A DNA stretch of 64,000 nucleotides from NCBI RefSeq assembly GCF_030384665.1, contig NC_083673.1:2303501-2367500 (forward strand). The letters are read 5' to 3'. Positions 50,191 to 60,717 of the stretch are shown here, piece after piece (within the stretch, counting starts at the first letter, position 1; every line of letters begins with the position of its first letter). The translations under genes and the position numbers were made by a program. The notes under the pieces were generated by a model, which was given only the letters and a program-made list of their open reading frames with translations, did not search any database and was not told the DNA's origin. Origin of the DNA: Lodderomyces elongisporus (Eukaryota; Ascomycota; Pichiomycetes; Serinales; Debaryomycetaceae).

Positions 50191-50831
50191 ACTGTTTGTG
50201 GGTTAATGATTAGTGTGTATGTATTAATACGTTTGTATGTATGTATGTATGTATGTTGTTGGATTCAAACAAGTTTTTGATTGAGATAAGCCTTGTGATT
50301 CTTTCCTTTTCAGCGATGCCTCACTTTGATTCGAATTAATCGTGTTGCTGCTTGTTGCAAACACAAAATCTCAGTGCGCTATTTTTTTTTTGTCACGTTT
50401 GCTCGAGAAAGCTGGTATATGGTAAATTGTATTTTGCAATTGAGAAGAAGGTACACAGGAATGGGGAAAAGAGTCATTGAGTTACAATTTGAAAATAAAA
50501 TATGTAGATGCAAAAGAAGTCTACATTTACCACACTTGGTCTATACTAGTGTTTGAAAGTAAGGTAAAGAATAGGTAAAGAGAAATGAAATGAAAAGAAT
50601 AGGAGAAAAAAATCTTGAAACATGCAAAGTATAATATTAAAATAGTAAATAAAATTAAATGAAAGTAAGAAGAAATGAATTCCGAGAATGGCGCCAGCTC
50701 AATATTACCTTTCAAAATGTTAAAAGCCGATATCTTTTACCACTCCCATTCCCAGCCGTGTACCATATATATATATACATATATATTGTGTGTGTATTAG
50801 CCAATTTAAATTATCGTCATCGGTATGCTGT
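50191..50831 (-). promoter_or_regulatory. EFL1 promoter and 3' flank of the 68-aa gene
   Basis: This 641-bp stretch has GTAT repeats (50232-50257), A-rich stretches and a TATATA/CATATA run (50766-50787). No gene is visible. Confidence 0.5.
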
Positions 50832-51038
50832 TTACTTTTCAAGTTGCAAGTTTCCGTCGTATTGAATGTGTCTCATTGGATGCACATCTCTGTACTTTTC
50901 ATCAGCAGTGACATAGATTTTCCTCATTGACGAGTTTTTGAAGTAGTTTTGCGCCATCCATACTGCCCAAGCACCGTAGCAGACACCGCCAATAGCCAAT
51001 GCTTTGTTTGGAGTTAATAATTTACCGACTGCAGACAT
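50832..51038 (-). CDS. Small 68-aa single-span protein, probably mitochondrial
   Basis: A compact reading frame with a strong ATG context. Residues 11-31 (NKALAIGGVCYGAWAVWMAQN) form one membrane segment, preceded by a short basic N-terminus (MSAVGKLLTP) and followed by a basic, polar tail ending in LEK. Size and topology resemble small subunits of the mitochondrial ATP synthase (for instance subunit k, Atp19, also about 68 aa) or of respiratory complex I, both of which CTG-clade yeasts have. No single family motif decides between them. It is tandem with EFL1 and lies 1.58 kb from GSM1. Confidence 0.65.
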   Translation of the reverse strand: MSAVGKLLTPNKALAIGGVCYGAWAVWMAQNYFKNSSMRKIYVTADEKYRDVHPMRHIQYDGNLQLEK

Positions 51039-52620
51039 GATATGTGTTTATGGATAAGAAATTGTAGAATAGATTAGAATGCTCAATTGTGTTGAATTAT
51101 ATTATATTATATTATATTATACTGAAGTATACTATAACGTGTTTAACTAGAAAAGTGTTGATGATTAAGGGATATGATATAAAACAAAGAAGGAAAAAAA
51201 AAAGAAAAAACTACAATAGATAAACACATCTTATCGAGGATATTCGATGGTTTATATATTTGCCAGGACTTGGGACGGAAGCATTGTAAAAGGTTGTACC
51301 TAAGGTACAGTACTATAGAATTGGAACATATGATGTTGAATGAAGTGTAACTAGACATAGAATAGGCAATAGCAAAGAGTAAATAAAAATAAAAATAAAA
51401 ATAAAAATTAGAATAAGAATAAGAATAAAATAAAATAAAATCAGGTCATGTTGTCTGGTTGCAAAACAAAGTGAGAATGGCTAACAATTGAAATTAATGT
51501 ACAGTTTGAAATTGAGGTTGAATTGAGTTCGAGGCGGGAGCTGGGAGGGGAATAAGAGGATTTCGGCAACCGCCGTGGAGAGATGAGGGTCACAAGTGGC
51601 GTGAAAAAATAAGGTGATTTTTTTTTTATTTATTTATTTATTTTGCTTTTCCATCTTTTACACTTTTTATTTTTGCGTCATTGAAGATACAGTGAAATTT
51701 ACATTGTTTTTACACGCACACATACACACTCACTCTCACACACTCACATACACACATACACACACACACTCACATACACACACACACTGACTCTAATTCA
51801 GCCATAAGCTAGCACATGTTTTTTTTTCCATTTCCTATTGGAAAAACTCCGAAGCACATGCAAGACCAAGAAAGGTATATTATCTGCAACAACCACTTTG
51901 CATTTTAGATTTACTTCAGTAGTAGTAGCAGCAGCAGCAGCAGCAAGAGAAAGTAGGGGTTTTAGCCTCGTACCTTTTACATCAATACTATGCAATGTTG
52001 GTAGGTTACAGTATGCTGAGCCGTTTACGTGCAACAACAAAGGTGGAAGACGAAAAAAAAACAAATACCAAAGGATTCCTACTTCAATTCCTATTCCTAT
52101 TCCTATTCCACTTCCAACTCTTCTTCCAATTTCCAAACTGTTCCAGTCCTTGACCCATTTCCTATTTTCAACTGTTCTCTTTATGATCACGTGTTTTATT
52201 TGCACTTTTAAATCTCCTGCGCATTCCCAAAGTAGTATTTGGAATGTCAGTCGATTTTTCTGCAGGCGTTGCTATTTTAGCCCTGATTTGTTTTCTTTTT
52301 TTTTTTAATTTAATTTTTTAATTTTTTAATTTTTTCCGAGAAATTCCTTTAAAAACACACACACACACACACACACACCAATTCCACTTTGCTTCTATAC
52401 TTCTTTTTTTCTTTTTGGGAAAAAAAAAAAGATTCTTCTTATTGTTCTTCGAATTTTTATTTTACTTTATTTTTGGGGCTTCATTTTATTCTATAATATA
52501 TTTTGTTTTGATCTATGCCACTTTACTCAAGCTGATTATAATAAACTTCATTCGCTGCATAAGTTTTCACGTATCTGCACAATATGTATCAAACTGCTAC
52601 TTACTATTCTATACAATGTC
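51039..52620. other. Gene-poor interval between the 68-aa gene and GSM1
   Basis: This 1.58-kb stretch contains ATTAT repeats (51098-51120), ATAAAA repeats (51380-51440), a CA-rich tract (51713-51787), CAG/GTA triplet runs (51919-51943), TTCCTA repeats (52078-52110), a Cbf1-type E-box ATCACGTG (52186-52193) and a CA tract (52354-52378). Two overlapping opposite-strand frames of 135 and 156 codons near 51800-52308 are made of repeats and are not called. Confidence 0.5.
52186..52193 (+). promoter_or_regulatory. Cbf1-type E-box (ATCACGTG)
   Basis: A perfect RTCACGTG word lies in the interval between the 68-aa gene (start 51038) and the GSM1 3' end. It is 1.15 kb upstream of the small gene. Confidence 0.3.
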
Positions 52621-54744
52621 TTAGTACATACGAACACCGTCACCAGCGGGCAATATAGGAAGAAACTGTCCGATAATTAACATTGGAATATCAAACAAAT
52701 CCCTCTTGACCGTCCAAACAGAACAAAACTCAATATAACTATTGGTTCCAACATTATTTTCAAGTCCATCTCCATCACCGCTGTTCCCAGCACCAGTACT
52801 CATACCATTGTTATTAGAATTGTTGCTGTTGTTGTTGTTGTTGTTGTTATGGCTGTAGTTGTGATTGTAGTTGTTGTTGTAGTTGTATTTGCCGTTGCTT
52901 GTACCTCCACCTGGCACCGCGCCTCCGTTCTTGATTAATTTCACTTTGGTGTTGATGCTCGAGTGCAAGTTCCCTACAGCAACCGATTTGAAAAGCTGGA
53001 AATACTTGACTATAGACTCATCATCGTACATTATCTCCATTATAAATGTCCTCTTTGACAAAATGTCCAGTAGTTTGTAACCAAGTAAACTTAGTAAATC
53101 ATCTGTAATGCTAACAATCTCGCCTGTACGACGCCAAATTATGGTTGGCGAAGAATTCAACTGACTCAATTTTTCATAGTCAATTAAACATCTTTGAAAA
53201 CTCATTTCCAAAAATAACAAATCCTGCGGCTTGAGTAATGACTTGTGTGCACTAATGAATGTTGGTCTATAGCTTGCAATAAGCTTTAAAATAACCAAAA
53301 GATTCTGCCGTTTACGCGCCTTCTCCTCATGTGGTAGATTATTCCCTGAAAACCGTGTTTTTAGAAAATGCGTTAATGCATGATAAGAGTTGGGGTACTC
53401 GTAATTCAACACATCTTTAGAATAAATATCAGACACAGTTTGATATATCTGGTGCGTTGAAAGTGGCGATACATATTCTGTTGAATACTTTGTCGCAAAA
53501 TTAATGATGGGATTCGTCTTTGAAGTTTTGCTTGCGATTGCTGATTGCAACTTTTGATTGCTGGTGTTGTTATTACCACGTGAACTGACATTATTATCTA
53601 GCAAATTATCAGTTTGATGTGCCATATTGTTTAAATTATCCAAACTTAATGATGAGTCCTTGGGAAACCCAAGCGATATGAATGGTCTCGAATCCTTCAA
53701 TTTTTGAACAACTTTTCTCTTGGACAGATGTATATTATCAAAATCAATATTCTGGGTATAGCTTGGAGAAAGCATATTGTACTCGGACGCGCTAGTATTT
53801 GAGGGAGACGGTGATGTGGGCTTGGATTGTAGTAATATATCTCCAAGCATCAAATACTCTTCGTTAAGGTAATTCGAACTGAAATGTGTATTGCTATGAC
53901 TAGGACCCATCGGTACCGCTTTTGATGCAGATGTGCCAGTGGCTTCTGATGAAGACTGTTGTTGGTCCACAAGCAGAGCATCATCAGGCGGCTGCAAAAT
54001 ATTATCTATTTCATAATGGTCATTAAGTAGCTTATTCAAGACGTCGGTAGTGGTATTGAGCATGGTATTAGTATGTCCGTCAAATGGATCTGCTTCCAAT
54101 ACATTAGTAGGATTTAGGGCTACATTGTTGGTATTGAAGTAAGCAGAATCGTGCATCATAAGCTGCTGCAGTTGATCCACAGATTCTGGTGGTGCTGATG
54201 GCGGAACTGATGATTCCGGATGATGTTGAGGTTGTACCTGTGAATAGCTTGAACTAGTTTCGCTAGCAACAGTGTGCGTAGGTTGAAGAGTTTGCATTTG
54301 AGGAAATGGCCCTTGAATCTCCAGCAGTGAAGGTGCTTGAGCTTGTCCAGCCTGTGATGCTTCTAGTGACTGCCGTAGTAGGTCATTTGGATGCCCATTG
54401 GGATGCCCATTTGTATCAAAGGTGCTCGTATTTATGGGAGAAATACTGCTTGATGGAAAACTAATTGAAGGTGAACCTTTCACAGACCGTTTTTGTTTTC
54501 TTTTAGGAGTTGTGGTAGTTGCTTCTGGAGTTGTTGCCGCTGCTACTGCCTTACTATTAGCGCCAGTGAGGTACTTGACTCGTTTGCGGGTTATATCTTG
54601 ACATTGATCGGCAATATTGCGCTTGACACAGTTCTTGCACGGTCTTTCATTGGAACATTGTAGATGCTTTTGATGACAAAAGGTGCACGCTCTGCTAGCT
54701 GGCTTCCTACTCAATTTCTCCTGTGGGGTAAGACGTTTTGTCAT
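52621..54744 (-). CDS. GSM1: GSM1, Zn2Cys6 glucose starvation modulator
   Basis: Gsm1 belongs to the Rds2/Ert1/Gsm1 group of regulators of non-fermentable carbon metabolism. The binuclear zinc cluster uses C20, C23, C30, C36, C39 and C48 and follows a conserved MTKRLTPQEK leader. A PAS-like region in the C-terminal third has SPTIIWRRTGEIVSITDDLL and TFIMEIMYDDESIVKYFQLF, and the C-terminus reads VWTVKRDLFDIPMLIIGQF. SRPFISL and NEEYLMLGDIL are Gsm1-specific landmarks. Ser/Gln/Asn-rich linkers fill the middle, including an Asn/Tyr/His-rich loop inserted in the PAS-like region (about 625-660). The orthologue is told from Ert1 by the N-terminal leader and these landmarks. It diverges from YMC1. 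Confidence 0.9.
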   Translation of the reverse strand: MTKRLTPQEKLSRKPASRACTFCHQKHLQCSNERPCKNCVKRNIADQCQDITRKRVKYLTGANSKAVAAATTPEATTTTPKRKQKRSVKGSPSISFPSSSISPINTSTFDTNGHPNGHPNDLLRQSLEASQAGQAQAPSLLEIQGPFPQMQTLQPTHTVASETSSSYSQVQPQHHPESSVPPSAPPESVDQLQQLMMHDSAYFNTNNVALNPTNVLEADPFDGHTNTMLNTTTDVLNKLLNDHYEIDNILQPPDDALLVDQQQSSSEATGTSASKAVPMGPSHSNTHFSSNYLNEEYLMLGDILLQSKPTSPSPSNTSASEYNMLSPSYTQNIDFDNIHLSKRKVVQKLKDSRPFISLGFPKDSSLSLDNLNNMAHQTDNLLDNNVSSRGNNNTSNQKLQSAIASKTSKTNPIINFATKYSTEYVSPLSTHQIYQTVSDIYSKDVLNYEYPNSYHALTHFLKTRFSGNNLPHEEKARKRQNLLVILKLIASYRPTFISAHKSLLKPQDLLFLEMSFQRCLIDYEKLSQLNSSPTIIWRRTGEIVSITDDLLSLLGYKLLDILSKRTFIMEIMYDDESIVKYFQLFKSVAVGNLHSSINTKVKLIKNGGAVPGGGTSNGKYNYNNNYNHNYSHNNNNNNNSNNSNNNGMSTGAGNSGDGDGLENNVGTNSYIEFCSVWTVKRDLFDIPMLIIGQFLPILPAGDGVRMY

Positions 54745-56414
54745 TATTAGTTTGAATAAAAAAAAAATTATGTCAAGTCTATATCCCTTTCGTTTGTTTG
54801 TTTGTTTGTTTGTCTTTCTTCTTGTTTTGGAGTATTTGTTGTATCCTCTACTTATAGCTTGATAAATAAAGGAGTGGTCTCATGAGATGGCTCGAAATAA
54901 CTGATATCCAAGTTGTCTATACTTTGCAAAACGAAGCACAACAAAGCAAAGCAAAGCAAAGCAAACCGAAAAATAAAGATTAAAAAATAACAAAGAAAAA
55001 AAAAAAGCAGAAATGTAACAGTATAATTAAAGTAAAAATGGATTGTTGGTAAGTGGATACCACGAATATTGTTGGTACAACTGCTTTGGCAAGTTCTGTG
55101 GATGTTCTCGGGAAGCAATATTGGTATGGTGAAATGTGTATTAAAAAAAAAGTAATGTGCTTTTGCAAGAGGTATCTTAGCATTGTTATTTTTCTTCTCT
55201 TTTGGGCTCTTTTGCTTTCCTATTTGCGCGTGGGGAGCTCCGACAATCTCACATTTTCCCTTTATATCTTTTTCTCTCACTGCCTCACAAACACAAGCAT
55301 ACAAACGCACATACAAACACAAGCATACAAGCATACAAGCATACACAATTATATACACATTAACAAATTTTAGAAGGTTTTTTTCATTCTCTTCGTGCTT
55401 TGTTGTTGTGGGGATGAGGAGGGGGCTGGAGGAGGATGTGGAGGAGGAGAAGAGTGGAAATTTGTTTTGTGTAATTTATACATCTTGAATGGGGGATTCC
55501 GGATTTGAAATCTCTCTCTCTCTCTCTCTACATATATATATTTGTATATATATACGTGTCTATGTATGTGTATGTGTTTGATTGTATATAAAGGAAAGTG
55601 GGGAAGTGAATAAAAACACGGAGAGAAAAGGAGACCGAATCCTTCCGATTTCTTTTTTTTTAAATAAATATTTGATCAAAGAAACTTGAATTGAATTCAT
55701 GGAATACATTCCAATCTTGATCTGGTATAATATCAGAATCTAGCTGTGCTTTGCATTCTTAAACCATAAGGACATTTCTTATGATTGTTATCATAGTCTT
55801 GTTTTCTTTTTTTACCAAAAAAAAACAAAAAAAAAATTCCTTAGAAAACAACAAACTGTTAAACTATTACTACTATTGAAAATTTTTGAATTTCATAGAA
55901 TTTTTTTTTTTGATTTTTAGCTTTGATTCTTTTCTTCATCAGAATGTTATAAACCCCTATATCAAGTGATTAAATAGGGAAAACCCTCCCCCCTCTCCCC
56001 CACCTTCTCAAAAGAAAAAAATAATAACACTTGAGAAACCCGATCCTTTCATTCAAAAAAAAAAAAAAAACTAGATATTCATATCAGCAATCTCTCTATC
56101 TACCATGCCTGCCACAACTGCTACTATCACTCTTATAGTCAAGAGCGAACTACTCTGCTAGTCTCGATACTTTCCTCTCATTTTAACTCAGTTTACGTCG
56201 CGCGATGCACACAAGAAAAAAAAAAACGGCTGAAAAAAAAAGTAAAATAATGCAAAAAAAAATAATAATAATAATAAATGAAAAAAAAAAAAACCACTAA
56301 AAAAAAGTTCAAGAAGTCAACATCTATCTTTGCTACATTTATCTCCATTTACCGGGTTCCACACCATCGCTATTTTAAAACGATCATTTTGATACAACAA
56401 AGGCATCACAAAGA
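54745..56414. promoter_or_regulatory. Divergent promoter region GSM1 / YMC1
   Basis: This 1.67-kb stretch separates two outward-facing genes. It has GTTT repeats (54794-54812), a GCAAA run (54936-54966), CATACAAG-type repeats (55300-55345), CT repeats (55511-55528), TA-rich words including TATATAAA (55585-55592), a C-rich tract (55985-56002) and long A-rich stretches near YMC1. No gene is seen. Frames there are repeat-derived. Confidence 0.5.
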
Positions 56415-57317
56415 ATGGCAATTGAGCTAGAAGAACCTCCAATTGAGAGCAACGCACAAGTTCTCAAAGACTTGTTTGCCGGAACAATGGGTGGGATTGC
56501 CCAAGTCTTGGTTGGTCAACCATTTGACACAGTTAAAGTGCGACTACAGTCGGCGCCAGAGGGCACATATTCTGGTGCACTCGATGTCATTAAACAATTG
56601 ATGAAAAATGAGGGATTTGCCGGTTTTTACAAGGGAACATTAACACCTTTGATTGGTGTTGGTGCCTGTGTATCAGTGCAATTCTCAGTAAATGAGTTTA
56701 TGAAGAGATTTTATGATAGGAAACTAAATGGACAGCCCTTGGGTCTTTTGGACTATTTCAACTGTGGTGCTGTTGCTGGGTTTGCCAATGGGTTCTTAGC
56801 ATCACCAATTGAACATATTCGTATTAGATTACAAACTCAAACTGGAGCTCAGAAACTATTCAATGGTCCATTGGATTGTGCAAAAAAAATTTATGACTTT
56901 GATGGAATTCGAGGAGTATACAAGGGACTAGGACCCACATTGATTAGAGAATCTGTAGGGTTGGGTATCTATTTTGCCACTTATGAAGCACTCGTGGCCA
57001 AAGACCTTAGGGAACACCCCAAGTTGACCAGATCTGACATAAAACCATGGAAATTGTGCATGTATGGTGGACTTAGTGGATACGCTTTATGGATTGCCAT
57101 ATATCCCATAGACGTGATCAAGTCAAAATTGCAAACTGATTCCTTAAAGGGATCAAAGTACAAAAACTCGCTCAGTGTGATTAGAGACGTATGGCACAAA
57201 CAAGGAATCAAAGGTTTCTACAAAGGTTTCCTTCCAACAATCTTGAGGGCGGCACCAGCAAATGGTGCCACCTTTGCTGTGTTTGAGTTGACAATAAGAC
57301 TCTTGAATGATTCATAG
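56415..57317 (+). CDS. YMC1: YMC1/YMC2-type mitochondrial carrier
   Basis: A 300-aa inner-membrane carrier with three repeats. The signature motifs are PFDTVKVRLQ, PIEHIRIRLQ and PIDVIKSKLQ, each followed by a G-x-x-G-F/V-Y-K-G element (GFAGFYKG, GIRGVYKG, GIKGFYKG). The central PIEHIRIRLQ and GACVSVQFSVNEFMKR are typical of the Ymc1/Ymc2 group, related to the carnitine and ornithine carriers and linked to amino acid transport and oleate-glutamate metabolism. Which of the S. cerevisiae pair it equals cannot be told, since CTG-clade yeasts usually have one. It converges on SOG2. Confidence 0.88.
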   Translation: MAIELEEPPIESNAQVLKDLFAGTMGGIAQVLVGQPFDTVKVRLQSAPEGTYSGALDVIKQLMKNEGFAGFYKGTLTPLIGVGACVSVQFSVNEFMKRFYDRKLNGQPLGLLDYFNCGAVAGFANGFLASPIEHIRIRLQTQTGAQKLFNGPLDCAKKIYDFDGIRGVYKGLGPTLIRESVGLGIYFATYEALVAKDLREHPKLTRSDIKPWKLCMYGGLSGYALWIAIYPIDVIKSKLQTDSLKGSKYKNSLSVIRDVWHKQGIKGFYKGFLPTILRAAPANGATFAVFELTIRLLNDS

Positions 57318-57645
57318 AAATATATAAACAGGTAATGACGGTATCGATTATTTTTAGGTCATCGTTTTACTTTATTTTATTTTATTTAAGTTTCGTTCAG
57401 TTTTTATTTTTTTTTTTCTTTATATATTTTTTCTTTTTATTTTCATTTTCATTTTTTGTATAATAATTGATTCACTCAAAAGTTCTTTTTACTTTACAAT
57501 CACAAATGCTTCGATTAACAACATACAAAACATGTTAATATATATATATACATATATATAGACATAGAAATTTTAGCCCGTGTAAAGGGTATCTTTTCTG
57601 CAATCATTCGTAAAAATCTTGATGGCTATTGTCCTTGTTTCAAAA
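57318..57645. terminator. Convergent 3' region YMC1 / SOG2
   Basis: This 328-bp stretch lies between two stop codons facing each other. It has TTTTA/TATTT repeats and a TATATA run (57538-57560) typical of yeast 3'-end signals. Confidence 0.5.
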
Positions 57646-60600
57646 TCAAAGTCCATCCTCTTCCTTGCTTTGAATCAATTTATCGAAAGGATTCATATTG
57701 TGACGAGCAAACATTTGGCCTGTAGATTGTGGCGGTGCAGTTAACGGCCCATTACCAGCTAAATTAATAAGCAAAGGATCTGGAGTCGTGCTGATAGTGA
57801 GGTTGGGATGCACTTTACCTTGGACGCGTGGTAATGCAGGACCATTGCTCGAGAATGTAGCTGTAGATGGAAGTGCTGGAGCATGTGCAGCAACTGGCGT
57901 GAAAACTTGTGGTGTACTTGTATTTAAGTGAGTCTGAGGTTGCGTTGATATATGTACCGGCAACTGCTGCTGCTGCTGTTGTTGATGTTGTTGATGCTGT
58001 TGATGCTGTTGTTGATGATGATGTTGTAATTGTTGTTGTTGTAATTGCTGTAACTGTTGTAACTGCTGTAACTGTTGTGCTTGTTGCGGCTGTTGCGTCA
58101 TAGCAGATGCAGATTCACTCAACAAAGGCTTATACGATGAGATCTCAAGCATGTACGTCACTTCTTTTGCTGTTTTAGTTAATGTGGACATGGAAGCACG
58201 AACATCTTCGAGAATGGGTAAATCGGCAACAATCGTTTTCACTGTAGCCAAAATTTGCACAATAGATTTCAAGAAATGGTTCACATCCTCAGCAAATGAT
58301 TTCTTATTCGCGTTGGGTACTTTACCTCTGATACTTGTTAATTTCGTAGTAAGACGTCTAATGATGTCCAACGAAGAAGAACACAAACTAGCAAGCTCTT
58401 TGACTTTTGTAGAAACTATGGGAGAAACCACTTCAGCATGTTCCTTTGCACCTCTATTAACATCTTCAATGAGCCCCGAAAAGATTGATTGCGCATTCTC
58501 GCTGGCAAGCTCAATGGCAGTATACAATTTTTCATCAACCTCGTCAAAAGATGCAGTAACATTGTTTGTCATTGCCAATTTTTGGTTTTGCTCCGTCGTA
58601 GAAAGCTTTTGCAAAGCTGGCCTTGTTGTTGTTTTATTTGCTGATATGAGAAGAGTATATGCATTGTGTAGTTCATTAAAAGAACCATAAACCGATAGAT
58701 ATAACATGCGCACAAAACAGACATCGATTTTACTTACAAATTTATCAATGTTTTCTCGTAATAGATTCATAATGGCCTTGAATGTGGTGATACTTTTTTT
58801 TAGTGACTCTGTAATTTGATCAGCATTATTAGCATACTCCTCACCTTGCTCAAGATCTTCCACCAAGGTGTCAATGTTAGTCTTCATACCATACAATAGT
58901 GAAACCATCTTCATAGCAAGCTTTTTACTTGAACAGAAGCCAGTGAATCGTCTAATTGAAGAATGCAATTCTGTAAATGCAAAAAGGATTTTGCGTGATG
59001 CTGCAACCACTGTGGCGCAAGACGCCTTTTTGGAAGCGGTTAGCGGTGTGCGTATCGGTGAACCATCCAGAGTAGTTGCTGGTGCAGGAGACCTCGAAGA
59101 AACGAGGGAGCTCTGCAAAGTATGCGATGGTTGCCCTTGGTATTGAGATACAGGGTCAAGTGTTTGACGGCGGGGTCTTGTCTCTTGTATTTTCCGCTCA
59201 TTTGCAGGCTCAGCCACTACAGCGGAAGTTGTGGAGTTTGCATTATTTGGAACCGTTGTCGCTGTTGTTGTTGTATTAGTAGTAGTAGTAGTAGTAGAAG
59301 AAGAAGTCGTGTTCGCCGTCCAGTTACTACTAGGGTGGTTGTTATCGTTAACATTGTTAATTGCTGTTCCAGGTTGCTCTTGAAGTGTGGACAAGCGACG
59401 GAAGTATGCGTTAGACTTATGTTCTGTATCGACAATTTCACTCTTTTCTAAAATTTGGTCAATTTCCTTAAATGTATTTGATCTTGCTCTGAGTGAAGTT
59501 TGGTGTGAGGCACTTAGAACAGGCTTTGGTCTTGCCATGTTCAATGTGTTTGATGGAGAAGTCTTTGTTGAGTTTGGAGCCGAAACAAGACTTGGAAGAT
59601 GAGGTACAGATGCACTTGGAGGTGGTGGGCTCATCGAGAGTGATTCAATTGTTGAAGATGCCAAGTCAGACAAATTGAGATGCAGTCGAGCTTTAGCTGA
59701 TTTCGATGGAGGTGGTTGTCCGGGTGCAAATGCCTGTGATGTTGCAATAGATTCCGTAGAGGTTGTTGCCGTTGGTTGCTTATCAATACTAATATTCTCA
59801 GCAGTATCCGATTCGGTTGTTTGGTCATCGTTTGCGTCAACTTCATCTGGTTTTTTGATGATTAATCCCATCCTCTTGGATGCTTTTGTCAGCTTACTGG
59901 TTTTATAAGAATCACTAATACTATGAGATCTTGTTGGAATACTTGTCATTGAATGCGCCTGAGGATGATGGCGTATATCCTCTAATCTTACAGGTTGCTG
60001 ATGCATTGGTGGCGGATGTGATGGTGGATGCGACGACTGCAGAAGTTGCTGCGGCAGAAATTGTGTTCGATTATGTTGACTAAAATCCTGATGTTGATGA
60101 TTCTGATACTCTTTTAAATCATCAATTTTCTGAGAAATGGTGACAAAATTTGCTCGTAAATAGGTTTTTAATTCTCCAACCCATTCTAGGTCCAGTGTTT
60201 GCAGTTTTAATTTTTGAATTTTTTCCATTGAGGGCATCACCAATGGGTTTTCAGCCAACTCGATTAGATTTAAATTTTTCATTGCACCCAAGCTTGGAAG
60301 AACATATTTGATGAGATTGTTTTTGACCGAAAGCGCTTTGAGAGTTTGTAATCGTGCCACAGATTCTGGTAAAACAGTTAGTTTGTTTGATGAAAGATCA
60401 AGTGCCTCTAATGCCGGAAAATAAGAGTCAAACACATCATCGAAGATGTGATGAATATTGTTGTTATGTAGATCCAAATATTTCAAATTTTTAGAGATCT
60501 TATGAATGTTTGGAGGAATGCTGTCAATGTTGTTGCTTTGTAAAGAAAGTTTTTCGAGCTGTATTGGTGGTTGCATTGACAACAAGTACTCATGAATGGC

Positions 60601-60717
60601 CTCTATAATCTCGTGAATTGGAGTAGTTGATGCAAGAGAGTTAAGTTTAATGCTTCCGAATTGAACTGTATTCTCATGTTGCTCTTGTAGGATGCGCAAT
60701 AGACTTGAATGACTCAT
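57646..60717 (-). CDS. SOG2: SOG2, leucine-rich repeat protein of the RAM network
   Basis: Sog2 acts with Kic1, Hym1, Tao3, Mob2 and Cbk1 in the RAM pathway for polarity and cell separation. The N-terminal third contains at least four leucine-rich repeats: LEKLSLQSNNIDSIPPNI, LKYLDLHNNNIHHI, LEALDLSSNKLTVLPESV and LKALSVKNNLIKYVLPSL. A middle Ser/Thr/Pro-rich, likely disordered region follows. The C-terminal helical domain includes CATVVAASRKILFAFTELHSS and FLKSIVQILATVKT. A Gln/His/Leu repeat tract lies near the C-terminus. The start is the ATG at 60715-60717, giving 1023 aa. The open frame continues 80 codons further but contains no other ATG and includes a pentanucleotide repeat. Confidence 0.88.
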   Translation of the reverse strand: MSHSSLLRILQEQHENTVQFGSIKLNSLASTTPIHEIIEAIHEYLLSMQPPIQLEKLSLQSNNIDSIPPNIHKISKNLKYLDLHNNNIHHIFDDVFDSYFPALEALDLSSNKLTVLPESVARLQTLKALSVKNNLIKYVLPSLGAMKNLNLIELAENPLVMPSMEKIQKLKLQTLDLEWVGELKTYLRANFVTISQKIDDLKEYQNHQHQDFSQHNRTQFLPQQLLQSSHPPSHPPPMHQQPVRLEDIRHHPQAHSMTSIPTRSHSISDSYKTSKLTKASKRMGLIIKKPDEVDANDDQTTESDTAENISIDKQPTATTSTESIATSQAFAPGQPPPSKSAKARLHLNLSDLASSTIESLSMSPPPPSASVPHLPSLVSAPNSTKTSPSNTLNMARPKPVLSASHQTSLRARSNTFKEIDQILEKSEIVDTEHKSNAYFRRLSTLQEQPGTAINNVNDNNHPSSNWTANTTSSSTTTTTTNTTTTATTVPNNANSTTSAVVAEPANERKIQETRPRRQTLDPVSQYQGQPSHTLQSSLVSSRSPAPATTLDGSPIRTPLTASKKASCATVVAASRKILFAFTELHSSIRRFTGFCSSKKLAMKMVSLLYGMKTNIDTLVEDLEQGEEYANNADQITESLKKSITTFKAIMNLLRENIDKFVSKIDVCFVRMLYLSVYGSFNELHNAYTLLISANKTTTRPALQKLSTTEQNQKLAMTNNVTASFDEVDEKLYTAIELASENAQSIFSGLIEDVNRGAKEHAEVVSPIVSTKVKELASLCSSSLDIIRRLTTKLTSIRGKVPNANKKSFAEDVNHFLKSIVQILATVKTIVADLPILEDVRASMSTLTKTAKEVTYMLEISSYKPLLSESASAMTQQPQQAQQLQQLQQLQQLQQQQLQHHHQQQHQQHQQHQQQQQQQLPVHISTQPQTHLNTSTPQVFTPVAAHAPALPSTATFSSNGPALPRVQGKVHPNLTISTTPDPLLINLAGNGPLTAPPQSTGQMFARHNMNPFDKLIQSKEEDGL

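Noticed and set aside
51798..52308. Overlapping opposite-strand frames of 135 and 156 codons
   Set aside because: Both are made of repeat-derived residues (Ala runs, Ile-Pro runs, Ser-Tyr runs) and neither has family features.
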